Notes: a model not told the origin generated them from the letters alone. Shown: positions 1 through 11,817, counted from the first letter of the stretch. The stretch is 64,000 nt of DNA from Ricinus communis (GCF_019578655.1 NC_063264.1:13123213-13187212), one strand, 5' to 3'. A program made the numbers and translations.

Positions 1-740
1 TTTAATTGCTTTGACTATGAACATGAGCAGCTAGATCTTTTGAATCCATTAGGGTTCACCTTTGTTGATGGATTATGCTTAATTGTTAGTTTTTTATAAT
101 TTTCATTCTTGCAATCTTCTTGCTATTCAGTAATAAAAGTTTGATGCAGTTAATTTGAGACGTTGGATTAATTGTTTATTAGGTTGTTTCTTGACATTGA
201 GAAATGCTTGTTACAACTGGATTTTGAATAGTAAGGACTAGTAGTTAACACTTAGAGATGAGGTTGATTTACTCGCCGGATTAAGAACTAACAACTCTTA
301 ATAGTCTTAAATCATACTTAATGCTAATTTGTAGTAATCTGATAGGAAGAGATTCCATTAGGTTAGTGCAGGTTTAGGAATCCGGTAAGCTCGAGAGAGG
401 AACCATGATTCAATTCAGGATTTAGGCACGGGTAAGCAAGATCGGCAATCCATAAAATTCATCTTTAGAATTCCATCACTTAGGCTCCCTTTTGGATTTA
501 TTTCTCTCTTTACAATTGTCTTTTAATTGTCCATTGTTGTCCTTCATTTACTTAATTGCACTCATAACCATTAGCTGGTATGTTAGAACTTTCACACCCT
601 ATTTCAGACTAGATAACATAGCAAGCAATAGTAACTCTAGGTTCACCCGATCTCCAGGGATACGACCTTGATACTCACTAGTGCTAGGCTGCATCGGTAG
701 GTTCACTGCCTTAGGTGTAGGTTGCATAAAGAGCCCATCA
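1..740 (+). mobile_element. Truncated LTR, 3' portion, Athila-like (diverged)
   Basis: This stretch aligns by eye, in order, with the 3' half of the LTR at 44854-46286. Shared blocks are the 'gaacatg..agctagat..aatccatt' start, 'gagacgttg', 'ggattaagaactaac', 'aggaagagattcca', 'taggtttaggaat' and the end 'gatacgaccttgatactc..gtgctag.ctgcatcg.taggt'. It ends in CATCA at 740 and is followed by AGTTTTTG, the bases that normally separate such an LTR from its tRNA-Asp primer site. The U3 portion must lie outside the window. It is clearly more diverged than the other Athila-like LTRs here, so it is an older or different subfamily. No internal region of the same element follows: the sequence turns into an oppositely oriented LTR. 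Confidence 0.75.
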
Positions 741-757
741 AGTTTTTGCAAAAACTT
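740..757. repeat. Perfect 18-bp palindrome at head-to-head LTR junction
   Basis: AAGTTTTTGCAAAAACTT reads the same on both strands. Each half is the AAGTTTTTG tract that lies between an Athila-like LTR end and its primer-binding site (compare 46285-46295 and, inverted, 5480-5489). The palindrome therefore joins the primer-site sides of a plus-strand LTR (1-740) and a minus-strand LTR (758-2256). Confidence 0.85.
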
Positions 758-2256
758 ATTGTCTGCTACTCGTGTTAGCTACAATCTAAGGCAGTGTACC
801 TATCGATGCAGTCTAGCACTAATGGCGAGTATCAAGGTCGTATTCCTCGGGAAAGCGAAAGCCCAGAGTTACTCCTTTGTTCTTTGTTATATTAACCTAA
901 AATGGATGATGAATAAATTCTAAACTGACTATTAACTACGAGCTAAGTTCCGAGCGAGATGCAGGAGTAATTGATAAACGAAATAATCAAGACAAGAAGA
1001 CAAACCCAAAGGGAATCTAAACTAGTTGGCAACCGAACAAAAGATAAAGGATCGGTGAGTCTAATTATGCTACCCGTGGATGAATTCTTAACCGAATTCG
1101 GTTTCTCTCTCGAGATAACAGAATTCCTAAACCAAATCACCTAAAGTTGGAATCTCTTCCTAACGATTGATTCTTAAATTAGCATTAAACTTTAATCCGC
1201 CTCTATTAAGCTTTGTTAATTCTTAATCCGGCTAGTTAATTATCCTTATCTCTAAGTGATTATTAACCAGTTCTTGTTATTCAAAATTCCAATTGCCAAA
1301 CGGATTTCTCAATCTCATAAAGCAATCTAAACATCACAATTCACAACGTCTCATGAATAATGCATTATCTTATTAATACTGAAAACAAGAAGAATACAAA
1401 ACCAACTCAAACAATCCAACAATATAATATCAAGCCAACATAGTAAAGAAATCTCAATGGATTAAATCAGTCTAGCTAAACATGTTCATGTTTAAAACAA
1501 TATAGGAAATCAATTACAATGAAAGAATAATGAAAATAAAACATGTACACCCTTTTCTCTCGAATTGGATGAAGAGCTCCAAATCTGGATCTACACTTTG
1601 ATTAATCTCCCAAACTGCCTCTTGAATTGCTCCACTACTATTTTGCACTCGGAATCTTACGATTCCGGGATTCTTACTCACTGCAACTCTCTCTCGCACT
1701 CAGTATTGTGCAGAAACCGAACCAGCCACTAGGGCTCAATGTCACTTCTTTCCCCCTCCCTCCTCTAAGAAAAATGAATTTTTCTTATATATTTAACTCA
1801 GCACGGCCATGGTCAAGGCCGTGCTAATGCTTCTAAGCAAAGTCCGGGCGTGGATCTCACCAACTAGGGTTTCACTAGGACCGTGTTGCTCCCGTCTTTG
1901 GCCACCACGGGCGTCTTTGAGACCGTGGTGGCTACTGAAACCGTGCTCAAACTATTGTTTTGAAGACCAAGTTTTGATGGTTGGTCACGGCCAGTCTAGG
2001 CCGTGATGGTCGGCTGCGGCCTTGACTCGGTACGTGCTCAATGTGTGCAACGGGCTCTTGTCCGATCTTGATGAATTCTCATCCTGTTTCCTTGCGTATT
2101 GATCTATAATTGCTTAAACATCGATGATGGTCATATAAATGTTCCTGAAATGCAAAAGAACATAAAACACGGGTGATCTGGGAATAAAAGCACAATAATT
2201 GCTAAGAACATACGCAATAATATGCAAGCAAATATGTGTAAAACTATGCTCATCTA
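758..2256 (-). repeat. 3' LTR of minus-strand Athila-like element
   Basis: This is near-identical to 5489-7010 and 29418-30919. On the minus strand it starts next to the polypurine tract (TAGATGAGCATAG) and should end in CACATCA. The end here is altered: the plus strand reads 'attgtctgctac' where the other copies read 'tgatgtgtgctac'. A TATATAAG box lies on the minus strand at 1784-1791, directly downstream of a GC-rich hairpin cluster (1800-2040). Confidence 0.9.
1800..1825. promoter_or_regulatory. GC-rich hairpin next to TATA-like box in LTR
   Basis: AGCACGGCC at 1800-1808 and its exact complement GGCCGTGCT at 1817-1825 enclose an 8-nt loop. The stem sits 9 bp upstream, in minus-strand sense, of the TATATAAG box at 1784-1791. 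It belongs to a GC-rich island (about 1800-2040) full of CACGG/CCGTG words inside an otherwise AT-rich LTR. A promoter role is inferred from position only. Confidence 0.6.
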
Positions 2257-2270
2257 ATTACCCCACACTT
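2257..2270 (-). promoter_or_regulatory. Polypurine tract of minus-strand Athila-like element
   Basis: On the minus strand AAGTGTGGGGTAATT immediately precedes the 3' LTR. The same sequence, AAGTGTGGGGTGATT, precedes the 3' LTR of the related element at 49508-49522. In both it follows a GAGGACAAGCAAT block. Confidence 0.8.
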
Positions 2271-4028
2271 AAGCTATTGCTTGTCCTCAAGCAATTAACA
2301 ACTCAACCCATAAAACTACAGTTAGCAATTCCTTTCAGTTTATGCCCCTAGTCCACAACAGAGAGTATTCAACACATCTCAAAGGTTACTCAATCATAAA
2401 TCAAATTACAAATCATTAACAAAGAATGGAAATAATATTAATGCATGAGTAACTTAAATGACAACTCAACACAAACATCATGAACCAATGCCTCACAGGG
2501 ATCACTCAAGTCGCTCAAAGTGTATATTAGGTAAATAACAAATCCCTCAAAGCAAATGCACAAGACCCGCTCACCATAAGCTTGCTTATAAATCATATCT
2601 TCGCTACTGTGAATAAGTAAATACCAAAATCAAAGGGTCTTTACCAAGGTTGTAATGGGGCTAGGGTAAAGGTACGGAGATTTGGACAGAAGTATGAAAA
2701 TGCTGGAATTCATGCGATAAACAATATTATATGCTCAAAGGATTAAATGCCTAAGATCACAAAAAGAATCATTCACTAAAATCCCTACTTCATAGAATAA
2801 CGCTCGCAAATGCTCTAAATCCAATAAAAAGATAAATAATTAAAGAGATTTATTTATTATATTTTTTTTTCTTCTTCTTCTTCTCTTTTTTTTTTTAAAG
2901 AAATGAACTAGCAGCTTATTAGCGACCGCCACATACAACTCGAATAAACATAAAGAATAATAAATACAAATTGGATCAAGGGGAGCATTTAAAATATCAA
3001 AAAGATTTAGTGAATTTACCAACATAGCAACTAGCATTTTAATCCCACATAAAGTCGAACATATCACAGAAAGAAATTCCAACATAAGGGTAAAGGAAAG
3101 ATAAATGTAAAGAATGGTATAATTGAAGTGTATAGGTGTAGATTATGAAGAAAAGGTTAAGGCTCAAAAATTGGCTAACTAATGGAAACATAAGGTGGTA
3201 GGCTTTTGGTCAAATGTGGGGAATCCTAAATCGCCCAAATCATCTCATGGTATTCACAATATTCATGTAACTTCAACATGCATTACAAAGCAAGTTCTAG
3301 AAGCAAAGTTAAGTACAATGCACACTCAAACAAGAAATATAAAGAGCATAAGTATAATGAATGCTCAACTGGCTCAAAATCTCACTTTCAGGTGTGGTAT
3401 TAGGTGCAGTTGGTTTGCAACATCATTAATTGAATCATTATTTAAGAAACACATGCATATGATATTATCAACGTTCTAAGTTAAAATTCGACAATTCGAA
3501 AAACAATTAAATAACACCGGTTTAACCCGGCAGGGTTGATGTGTAAAACACCATAAATTGTTTTCCAAGGACAATGAACAACAAAGAAAAGTAACTATAA
3601 TTCTATAAATCAAGTCATCAATCAGCTCAAAATTAGCATACTCAAGTGCATAAAAACACAATGTCCTGACATCTCCTAAAAATACACAACACCTAGCCAT
3701 AGCAATTAAAAATCCATATGAGAGATTAGGGTTTACCCATAAGCACCCCACACTTAAAGAACACACTGTCCTCAGTGTAAAATGTTATGGATACCCTGCA
3801 TGGAATGCTCAACTAAGAGAACAAAAGCAATACAATCCAAGTGCATGACATGTATGAAAAATAAAGTAAATAAATGCAGAAAAATAAAAAGATCTAGGGG
3901 ACTGCCCTGATCATCCATCGAGGCTGATGTTGTGGAAATTCAGTGCCTCCTCGGTAGAATATGAAAATAATAAAATAAAGAAATAAAATCAAAACTAAAA
4001 ATATGAAAACTAAAACTAATAAAATGTT
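2271..4028 (-). mobile_element. Non-coding interior of Athila-like element
   Basis: No coding region is supportable. The sequence is homologous, in inverse orientation, to about 47700-49500 in the element at 44854. A pyrimidine-rich tract (about 2861-2897, thymines with CTT repeats) corresponds to the purine run near 48880-48920. A second GAGGAC..AAGTGTGGGG motif, like the polypurine-tract block, occurs around 3745-3775 on the minus strand. Confidence 0.75.
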
Positions 4029-5316
4029 TCAAAACAAAAGGTAAAAAAAATTAGAAATTAAAGATAAAAATTGGGGTGCCTCCCAAAAGCGCTTCTTTTT
4101 GATGTGATGAGTCTTCTTAGCTAGACTCATGGTTAAAGGCAAATGGGTGTGATCGACGACCATCCATCCTTCTTCCAAGCAAATGGGTTCAAATATCCGC
4201 TTAGAGGGATAATCGTCAACTTCCTCTTCCCGACAGTCAAGCAAGCTGCCAGTATGATGGGCAAAACTCGCTCCTCGTATAATTGCACGTAGTCATGATG
4301 CTCTAGGGGCTCTTCCAATTTGAAAGCTAGAGTTTCAACAATTGGAAGGATCGACGGTTGGGGAATTTCTTCAGGAGTGTTGATGGTTTTCTTCAGTCCC
4401 TGGCTTGGTTCTCTTGCTAGAAGAAACTCGAGCTCCTCCAAGACTTCTTTATTGGATAACTCATGCTCATCTTCCATCATCGAAGGGACTTGTGGAAAAT
4501 CTACCAACAATTCCTCTAACCGCAACTCAAAGCATCATCAACTGTACATTCACATTGATAGTCTTTCGAGGAATTATGTTCGCCTCTTCCTTTCCGGTTC
4601 CATTTCCATGTTCAAGAGATCGTCCTGCACAGAAGCATCATCATCAAACATAGTAGATAAACCAGAAAAATTCTCACCTGAACGCAAAGTGATGGCACTC
4701 AAATGCTCCTCGAATTCAGTAGCGTTTGATGGAGTTTCCAATTGCTCTGCCGCTAATGGCGAAAGATCAAGCCTACTTGATGCTTTATGTTCTTAATCGA
4801 GGTTTGTTGATCTTCAAGTATCCTCTCTGTTTGTTGGAATCATCATCAAGACTTGTAATGAACCTCATCATCGGCTCTCCGACACTAACTCTTCATCTTG
4901 AGTTGAAGGTGCAACATTAAATTTCTTGATGTAGTTGCTTTGAATTCCTAGTGGTTCTTGGCCATCTAAGCTCCATCCAAAGGGTGAATGAGTGCTCCAC
5001 TCTTGATTGTAGGTGCTTCCATACGAGTCATTTGGCCAACTTCCCGTATAATTCACCTGTTCACAGTTATAAGAACAATGAGCAACATCACTATACAATA
5101 GACAATCATTACACACATGTAAACCACAACAAAATTCACAAAAGACTTGGGATGAAAGGATAAGAGAAGAGAGTTGATCGGTAGCCCCATAAACGATTCC
5201 ACTCGAGCATCTAAAGATGCACGGGCATCCCAATTTTTAGCACTCTCTTGGTTCCTGATCCCATTTTCCAATGTATCATACAAAGAGTTAAATTTAGCAT
5301 TGAACCTCCTTATCAT
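4029..5316 (-). pseudogene. gag: Decayed gag of Athila-like element
   Basis: In an intact element this would be the nucleocapsid/capsid precursor that packages the element RNA. The minus strand reads from MIRRFNAKFNSLYD (5316) through ENGIRNQESAKNWDARASL. A one-base loss relative to the sister copy near 5187-5192 shifts the frame. The next frame holds a cysteine-rich knuckle (FCEFCCGLHVCNDC), then CEQVNYTGSWPNDSY and YNQEWSTHSPFGWS, which resemble the C-terminal gag of plant Athila elements. Further shifts follow. The last part (4133-4525) has FPQVPSMMEDEHELSNKE and LEEPLEHHDYVQLYEERVLP, which looks like the protease-to-RT linker of Athila pol, and stops before any RT. It is a deletion derivative of gag-pol and is not translatable as one protein. 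Confidence 0.8.
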
Positions 5317-5464
5317 TCACTATATGAATCATAAACTTAAACTAAATAAAAATGTACAAAAATAAAATAATTAATAAAATAAAAATAAAAATCATAAAAT
5401 AATAAGAAAGAAAAAAAAATGGCTAAATTAACAAATAGCAAATTTCACTCTAGTTTTCAAACAT

Positions 5465-5482
5465 TCCCCGGCAACGGCGCCA
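5465..5482 (-). promoter_or_regulatory. Primer-binding site, tRNA-Asp type
   Basis: The minus strand reads TGGCGCCGTTGCCGGGGA, complementary to the 3' end of plant tRNA-Asp including its CCA. It starts a few bases inside the 5' LTR (5489-7010), which fixes the element's orientation. Athila and Tat elements commonly use this primer. Confidence 0.9.
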
Positions 5483-5488
5483 AAAACT

Positions 5489-7010
5489 TGATGTGTGCTA
5501 CTCGTGTTAGCTACAATCTAAGGCAGTGTACCTATCGATGCAGTCTAGCACTAATGGCGAGTATCAAGGTCGTATTCCTTGGGAAAGCGAAAGCCCAGAG
5601 TTACTCCTTTGTTCTTTGTTATATTAACCTAAAATGGATGATGAATAAATTCTAAACTGACTATTAACTACGAGCTAAGTTCCGAGGGAGATGCAGGAGT
5701 AATTGATAAATGAAATAATCAAGACAAGAAGACAAACCCAAAGGGAATCTAAACTAGTTGGCAACCGAACAAAAGATAAAGGATCGGTGAGTCTAATTAT
5801 GCTACCCGTGGATGAATTCTTAACCGAATTCGGTTTCTCTCTCGAGATAACCGAATTCCTACACCAAATAACCTAAAGTTGGAATCCCTTCCTAACGATT
5901 GATTCTTAAATTAGCATTAAACTTTAATCCGCCTCTATTAAGCTTTGTTAATTCTTAATCCGGCTAGTTAATTATCCTTGTCTCTAAGTGATTATTAACC
6001 AGTTCTTGTTATTCAAAATTCCAATTGCCAAACGGATTTCTCAATCTCATAAAGCAATCTAAACATCACAATTCACAACGTCTCATGAATAATGCATAAT
6101 CTTATTAATACTGAAAACAAGAAGAATACAAAACCAACTCAAACAATCCAATAATATAATATCAAGCCAACATAGTAAAGAAATCCCAATGGATTAAATC
6201 AGTCTAGCTAAACATGTTCATGTTTAAAACAATCTAGGAAATCAATTACAATGAAAGAATAATGAAAATAAAACATGTACACCCTTTTCTCTCGAATTGG
6301 ATAAATAGCTCCAAATCTGGATCTACACTTTGATTAATCTCCCAAACTGCCTCTTGAATTGCTCCACTACTGTTTTGCACTCGGAATCTTACGATTCCGG
6401 GATTCTTACTCACTGCAACTCTCTCTCGCACTCAGTATTGTGCAGAAACCGAACCAGCCACTAGGGCTCAATGTCACTTCTTTCCCCCTCCCTCCTCTAA
6501 GAAAAATGAATTTTTCTTATATATTTAACTAGACTACGGCCGTGCTAGTCAGCACGGCCGGAGTCCATGCCGTGCTGAAACTATGGATCTCACCAACTAG
6601 GGTTTCACCATGACCGTGTTGCTCCCCGTGTTGGCCACCACGGGCCGTGCTGGCCACCACGGGCTGTGCTGGAGACCGTGGTGGCTACGGAAACCGTGCT
6701 CAAACTATTATTTTGAAGACCAAGTTTTGATGGCTGGTCACGGCCAGAGTCTAGGCCGTGATGGTCAGCACGGCCTTGACTTAGGCCGTGCTCAATGTGT
6801 GCAACGCGGGCTCTTGTCCGATCTTGATGAATTCTCGTCCGTTTTTGCACATATTGATCTATAATTGCTTAAACATCGATGACGGTCCTATAAATGTTCC
6901 TGAAATGCAAAAGAACATAAAACACGGGCGATGTGGGAATAAAAGCACAATAATTGCTAAGAACATACGCAATAATATGCAAGCAAATATGTGTAAAACT
7001 ATGCTCATCA
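5489..7010 (-). repeat. 5' LTR of minus-strand Athila-like element
   Basis: 1522 bp with TG..CA ends (plus strand TGATGTGTGC..ATGCTCATCA). It is almost identical to 758-2256 and 29418-30919. A TATATAAG box lies on the minus strand at 6516-6523, just downstream of a GC hairpin. The right flank AGAGT and what follows are LDR repeat. Confidence 0.92.
6537..6560. promoter_or_regulatory. Perfect 10-bp-stem hairpin in LTR U3
   Basis: CGGCCGTGCT (6537-6546), loop AGTC, AGCACGGCCG (6551-6560). It sits about 14 bp upstream, in minus-strand sense, of the TATATAAG box at 6516-6523. It is the counterpart of the hairpin at 1800-1825 with different loop and stem bases, so pairing is kept while sequence drifts. 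A regulatory role is inferred. Confidence 0.65.
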
Positions 7011-10000
7011 AGAGTCCCCATTCCTAAAGAAACAAGGAATGATGGAGATCGCAATGGTGCAAATCCTGGATTGATTCTCGGTGTTCCCTCTTTCCTCTAA
7101 AAGAATTGTCCATGATTATTGAAAGAATGATATCAATACTCCATCATCTAATTTTCTATCTTCGCATTTGTCCAAGCATTGGATAGATGCCTATGGTTTC
7201 CTCTTCCATGCGCTTCAGCTCAAAACTCGTGTTTATGCTCACCAAATAAAATCAAACCATCATACTAGATATAAATAAAATAATGAACATATGAGAACCT
7301 AGGTAGGATTCCGTATCTGATAAGGAAAGAAATTACAAGTTCTTTATTCTATTCCATGGCTAAGTGTAAGTATCAAATCAAATTGATTTAAATACAACGG
7401 TAGACAAAGAACACAAAACAAAGGAAGGACATGAGCCATAAGTCTAGGTTCACTAGTGTGAGTCTTCATAAGTCCACAAAGTTCTTGAAAGAACTAAATT
7501 TTTTGCAAGGTAGAAAATTGAAATAATATGCCCACTAGGCTTAAATATTCGGGTGCATGCAGTTTTCAAAGTATGGAAGCCCTCATTCCATAAGAAGAAG
7601 AAACTAGAAGCTAAATATGAATAAATAAATAAAGATGAATAAACTAAAGTCAAATCAAGAACCAAAGAGGAGTTGATTGGCCAATAACTGTTATAGTCCC
7701 AAACTTTATGAGCCAGCTTAATGAAAATAAGGGATAATTCACGTGGGCCTATCTAATAATACTTCGACACAAATTACTTCATTTTATGCATCCCAAACAT
7801 CAAAATGTGCACATTCCTGCTTGGATTAATCGAAAGCAACATAATTTCTCCATCACGACCATGGATTTGTGTCTCGTCCTGCTTGATCATCAAGTTATGC
7901 TCCAATGCCACTATGAAGCTTGTCAATTACATTCGAATGATTACTTAACAAAAATAAGAGGAACTTCGCATGGCATACCTAATAACACTTTGACCCAATT
8001 TACTTCATTATATGTGTTCCAAAATATCAAAACACACGTATTTCCACTTGTATTAATCAACAACAAATGATTTCTCCTTATGCATGTGGATTTATGTCTC
8101 GTGCTACTTGATCATTATGTCACATCCCAATGCCACCAATCAAGCTTGTCAATTGTGTTCCTATGATTCCTTAACGAGAACAAGGGACAATTTGCATTAG
8201 CGTACCTAATAACACTTCAGCCCAACTTACTATATTATATGCTTGCCAAACATCAAAATGCGCTCATTCTTGCTTGGATTAATGAAAAGGAACATGATTT
8301 CTCCATCCTGCATATGGATTTGTCTATTGTCCTACTTGATCATCAAGTCATGCTCCAATGCTACTAATGAAGCTTGTCAATTACGTACCCATGATTCCTT
8401 AAAGAAAATAATGAGAAATTCGGATGGGCGTACCTAATAATACTCCGACCTAATTTATTTTATTATATGACTCCTAGACATTAAAATGCGTGAATTCCCA
8501 CTTGTATTAATCGAAAGCAATAGATTTCTCCCTTATACGTGTGGATTTCCGTCTTATGCTGCTTGATTATCAAGCTTGTCAATTATGTTCCATTGATTCC
8601 TTAATGAAAACAAGGGGAAGTATGCATCAACGTATCTAATAACAACTCCAGTCCAATTTACTTTATTATATGCATACCAAAAATCAAAACACGCTAATTC
8701 TCGCTTGAATTAATTAGAAGCAACATGATTTCTCCCTTACGTGCATGGATTTACATCTTGTCCTGCTTGATCATCAAGCTAAGCCCCAATGCCATTGGTA
8801 AAGCTTCTTAATTACGTTGCCAATCCTTATGTCATTAGGAGTCCTTGTGCATAGAAGAACAAAGAATACTGGAGACCCCAATGGTGCAAATCCTGAGTCA
8901 GAATAATTAGGTGTGCCTCCAATCTCGTCCTTCCTGCTTTCCTCCAAAAGATTCGTTCGTAATCATTTAGAGAATGACATCATTACTTGATCAACTAATT
9001 TTCTTTCTTCACATTTGTCCAGGCATTGGTTCAGTACCAATAATTGTAGCTTTAACGCATTTTCACATAATATTCTTGTGTTTACGTTCACCAAATAAAA
9101 CCAAACCATCACACTAGATAGAGATTAGAAAGAGAGGCACAAAATATATGAATAGAACGAGAACATAAGTAGGAATACGGATCTGATAAGGAAAGAAATT
9201 GCACGTTCTTTATTCTCTTCCATACGACTAAGCATAAGGATAAAGTCAAATTGATTTAAACACAATTATAGACAAAGAACCCAAAAGAAAGAAAAGACGT
9301 GAGAAATAAGTCCAAGTTTGCTACCGCGAGTCTTCATAAGTCTGCTACCAGGGGTCTTCATAAGTCTGCAAAGTTCTTGAAAGAATCCTTAACTTGCTTT
9401 CTTGCAATGTAGAAGACTGAAATAATATCCTCACTAGCCTAAAATATTCTGGTTCATGTAGTTTTCATAGTGTAAAAGCCCTTATTCCATAAGAAGAAGA
9501 AACTACAAGAAAAATATGAATAAATAAATAAAAAACCAAAGAGGAGTTGACAGGTTAACAACTCTAGTAGTCCTAAATTTTAAAGCCAACTTAATGAAAA
9601 CAAGGAGAGATTTGCGTGGGCCTACCTAATAACAGTCTGACCTAAAATTACTTCATTATATGCGTCCTATACATCAAAACGCTCGCAATCCCACTTGTAT
9701 TATGCTTAGATTAATTGAAAATAACATGATTTGTCTCTTACACACGTGGATTTATGGCTCATCTTGCTTGATCATCAAGCTAAGCCCTAATGCCAACAGT
9801 TAATCTTATCAATTGCATTCCCATGACTCCTTATACCAATCCTTGTGTCATCAAGAGTCCTCGTTCCTAGAGAAATAAGAAATGATGGAAATCCTAATAG
9901 TGCAGTTCTTGGATCATAATATTAGGGCATGCCTCGATTCTCGGCGTTCCCTCTTCACTCCAAAAGAATCATATGGGATCACTCGGAGAATGATATCAAT

Positions 10001-10722
10001 ACTCCATCAACTAATTCTCTTTCTTCGCATTTGTCCAGGCATTGGGTCGGTGCCTATGATTGCCTTCTCCATGTGCTTTAACTCAACACTTGTGTTTATG
10101 CTCGCCAAATAAAACTAAAACATCATACTAAACATAGATTAGAAAGAGACAAACAAAAGAAACGAACATATAAGAACCTAAGTAAGATTTCGTATTTGAT
10201 AAAGAAAGAAATTGCAAGTTCTTTATTTTCTTCCATGGCTAAGCATAAGGATCAAATCAAATTGATTTAAACAGAACGGTAAACAAAGAACACAAAATAA
10301 ATGAAGGATATGAGCAATAAGTCTAGGTTCGCTAATGCAAGTCTTTATAAGTCCACAAAGTTCTTAAAAGAACCAATAACTTGATCTCCTGCAAGGTAGA
10401 AAACTAAACTAAAATAATATGCTCACAAGGCTTATATATTCGATTGCATGCAGTTTTCATAGTGCGGAAGCCCTCATTTCATAAGAAGAAGAAACTAGAA
10501 GCTAAATATGAATAAGCAAATAAAGAAAGATCCATAAACTAAAGTCAAATTAAGAACTAGAGAGAAGTTGACTCGTCAATAACTCTTGTATTCCCAAATC
10601 TTATTAACTAGCTTAATAAAAAAAGGAGAAATTCACATGGGCCTATCTAATAACAGTCTGACCCAAATTACTTCATTATATGCGTCTCAAACAAAATAAT
10701 GTGCAGATTCCCACATGTATTA
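7011..10722 (-). repeat. LDR repeat array, block 1 (LTR-sense on minus strand)
   Basis: This block holds tandem, degenerate copies of a repeat of about 1 kb. Equivalent points recur at about 7462, 9355 and 10342 ('cataagtc.gcaaagttctt.aaagaac'). The 9355-10342 spacing (987 bp) gives the basic period; 7462-9355 is longer because an internal 202-229 bp subrepeat is amplified. Minus-strand signals are a TATA-like element (the plus strand shows 'gttttcatagtg'-type sequence near 7560, 9456 and 10446) and an inverted repeat of GTTCTT/AAGAAC type. No coding sequence is supportable. See the LDR finding for the full argument. Confidence 0.8.
7700..8830 (-). repeat. Amplified 202-229 bp subrepeat inside LDR
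   Basis: The block running from 'ccttaa.gaaaa.aagg' through 'cctaataacac', 'acttcattatatg', 'gattaat.gaaagcaa', 'gatttctcc' and 'cttgatcatcaag' to 'gcttgtcaatt' occurs about five times in a row. The 'gcttgtcaatt' word (or its variant) falls at 7917, 8143, 8372, 8574 and 8803, giving spacings of 226, 229, 202 and 229 bp. Other LDR copies usually have one such block; a similar amplification occurs at about 60590-61200. Confidence 0.85.
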
Positions 10723-11617
10723 TGATCTGATTCTTGATGGATTTATAAGAGTCACATTGCATAATTGTTTCCAAGAACGTCTAAAGTCAAATTCATGAAC
10801 AAGGACCTTGACCCAACACTTTAGTGGAAGTGTGAACCTTGGTATAGAAAAGGTTTTAGATACCACACCCAAGATTAAGGAAGAAGGTGAGTGATAAGTC
10901 ACAAAGGAAATTCAAAAGATAAGTCTTGATAAGTTCACAAGTTCTCAGAAGAACCAAGAATTGAATTCTCACAATGGAGTCAGAACAAAAATATATTCAT
11001 TACCCTGAAGCATTCGGCTATAGTGTGTTTAAATAGCTAAAGATACAATCTTAACTTCCTTTACACATTTAGGAAGAAACTAGAATAGGAAAATAAAAAT
11101 CAAAGACTAAATTAGAAGTTCCCTAAATAACAAAATAATTAACTAGAGTGATTTAGGCGATCTTTGATATAGGAAGAATGGACTAAATCAACATATAATG
11201 TTCTTATAACTAAAAGAGCAGTTGCCCTACTTATTTTCTCTTTAAAAACATGCCTAAGTCAAGCACCCACTTTAAGTGCCTTCTTTGATTTCCTTTTTAA
11301 TGTTCCCTTGTTTTCCTCTTTTATTTTTGGTGCTTCCTCTCATGCTCCTTCTAAATTGCCCAAACTCAAAGATTCATAGCCCGATATGTTGAATTAGGTT
11401 AGTAACATTATTATGCTTGATTAATACTAATTCTTCATGTATAGTAGATGGTTTGGCCCAAATATCTTGAATAAGCCCATTAAAGGCCTTCTTCATTCTT
11501 TTAGCTTTAGCTCTTGTAATTGGACGTCCTTGGTTAATTAATGGATCATTGTGGCTTAGAACTTGTTCTTCTTGACTTGGTTGGCTAGTAGGCTCCTTGG
11601 GCTTTAGGTTTACATCA
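10723..11617 (-). mobile_element. Ty3/gypsy-type LTR, minus orientation
   Basis: The minus strand starts TGATGTAAACC at 11617, like the solo LTR at 50962 (TGATGTGACC). Soon after it can be read as RPITRAKAKRMKKAFNGL (about 11450-11525), the C-terminal tail of a Ty3/gypsy pol that lies inside the LTR in this family. The left end has TG at 10723 but no 5-bp duplication is found, and an LTR piece of opposite orientation abuts it. The central part resembles 42958-43785 ('gtgaaccttgg', 'ggtgagtgataagtca'). Confidence 0.6.
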
Positions 11618-11817
11618 AAATCATACTTGGTTAATAGCGTTTGGAGTTGAATTTAAGTGCTAGTTCCATTATTGGAACTAGTTTTCCCTAACTTCACTTG
11701 AGGAGATTCTTGGGTTTTGGAATCATCTTGACCAGAGGGTGTTTTCTTGCATTCCATATGTATCATAACTCTCTAGTTATTGGAGTATATTACTGCTAAG
11801 AAGATGATTTTATATCA
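11618..11817 (+). mobile_element. LTR 3' end fragment, plus orientation
   Basis: This matches the last 200 bp of the solo LTR at 24699-25531: 'atacttggtt', 'gttgaatt.aagtgctagtt', 'ggaactagttttccctaac', 'gcattccatatgtatcat' and a final TATATCA at 11811-11817 (TCCTATCA in the other). It is joined tail-to-head to the minus-strand LTR on its left and to LDR on its right. Confidence 0.7.

Larger units (their letters stand above)
758..7010 (-). mobile_element. Non-autonomous Athila-like LTR element (LARD type), minus strand
   Basis: Two LTRs of about 1.5 kb (758-2256 and 5489-7010) flank a 3.2-kb interior. Read on the minus strand the order is LTR, tRNA-Asp primer site, decayed gag, about 1.8 kb without coding, polypurine tract, LTR. 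No RT, RNase H or integrase is present, so the element could only move with pol supplied in trans. The gag and the non-coding interior are homologous to those of the plus-strand element at 44854-50925. The right flank starts AGAGT, which continues a normal LDR sequence, but no matching AGAGT duplication lies at the left end; there the LTR meets the palindrome at 740-757 instead. The left side is thus rearranged, not an original insertion end. Confidence 0.85.

Noticed and set aside
1514..1699. 61-codon minus-strand frame MRERVAVSKN.., repeated at 6246-6431
   Set aside because: It is present twice only because it lies in the two LTRs of one element; the third LTR (29418-30919) has changes in the same stretch. 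It is the LTR leader, not a gene.
4320..4796. 158-codon plus-strand frame
   Set aside because: Serine-rich antisense shadow of the decayed gag on the minus strand; the related element at 47219-47455 shows a similar shadow.
7700..8830. Regular repeats of about 226 bp considered as CRISPR-like
   Set aside because: Units are continuous tandem repeats without spacers, and the DNA is plant nuclear.
10720..10902. 60-codon minus-strand frame
   Set aside because: Lies inside LTR-like sequence, not conserved in the related LTR at 42958.
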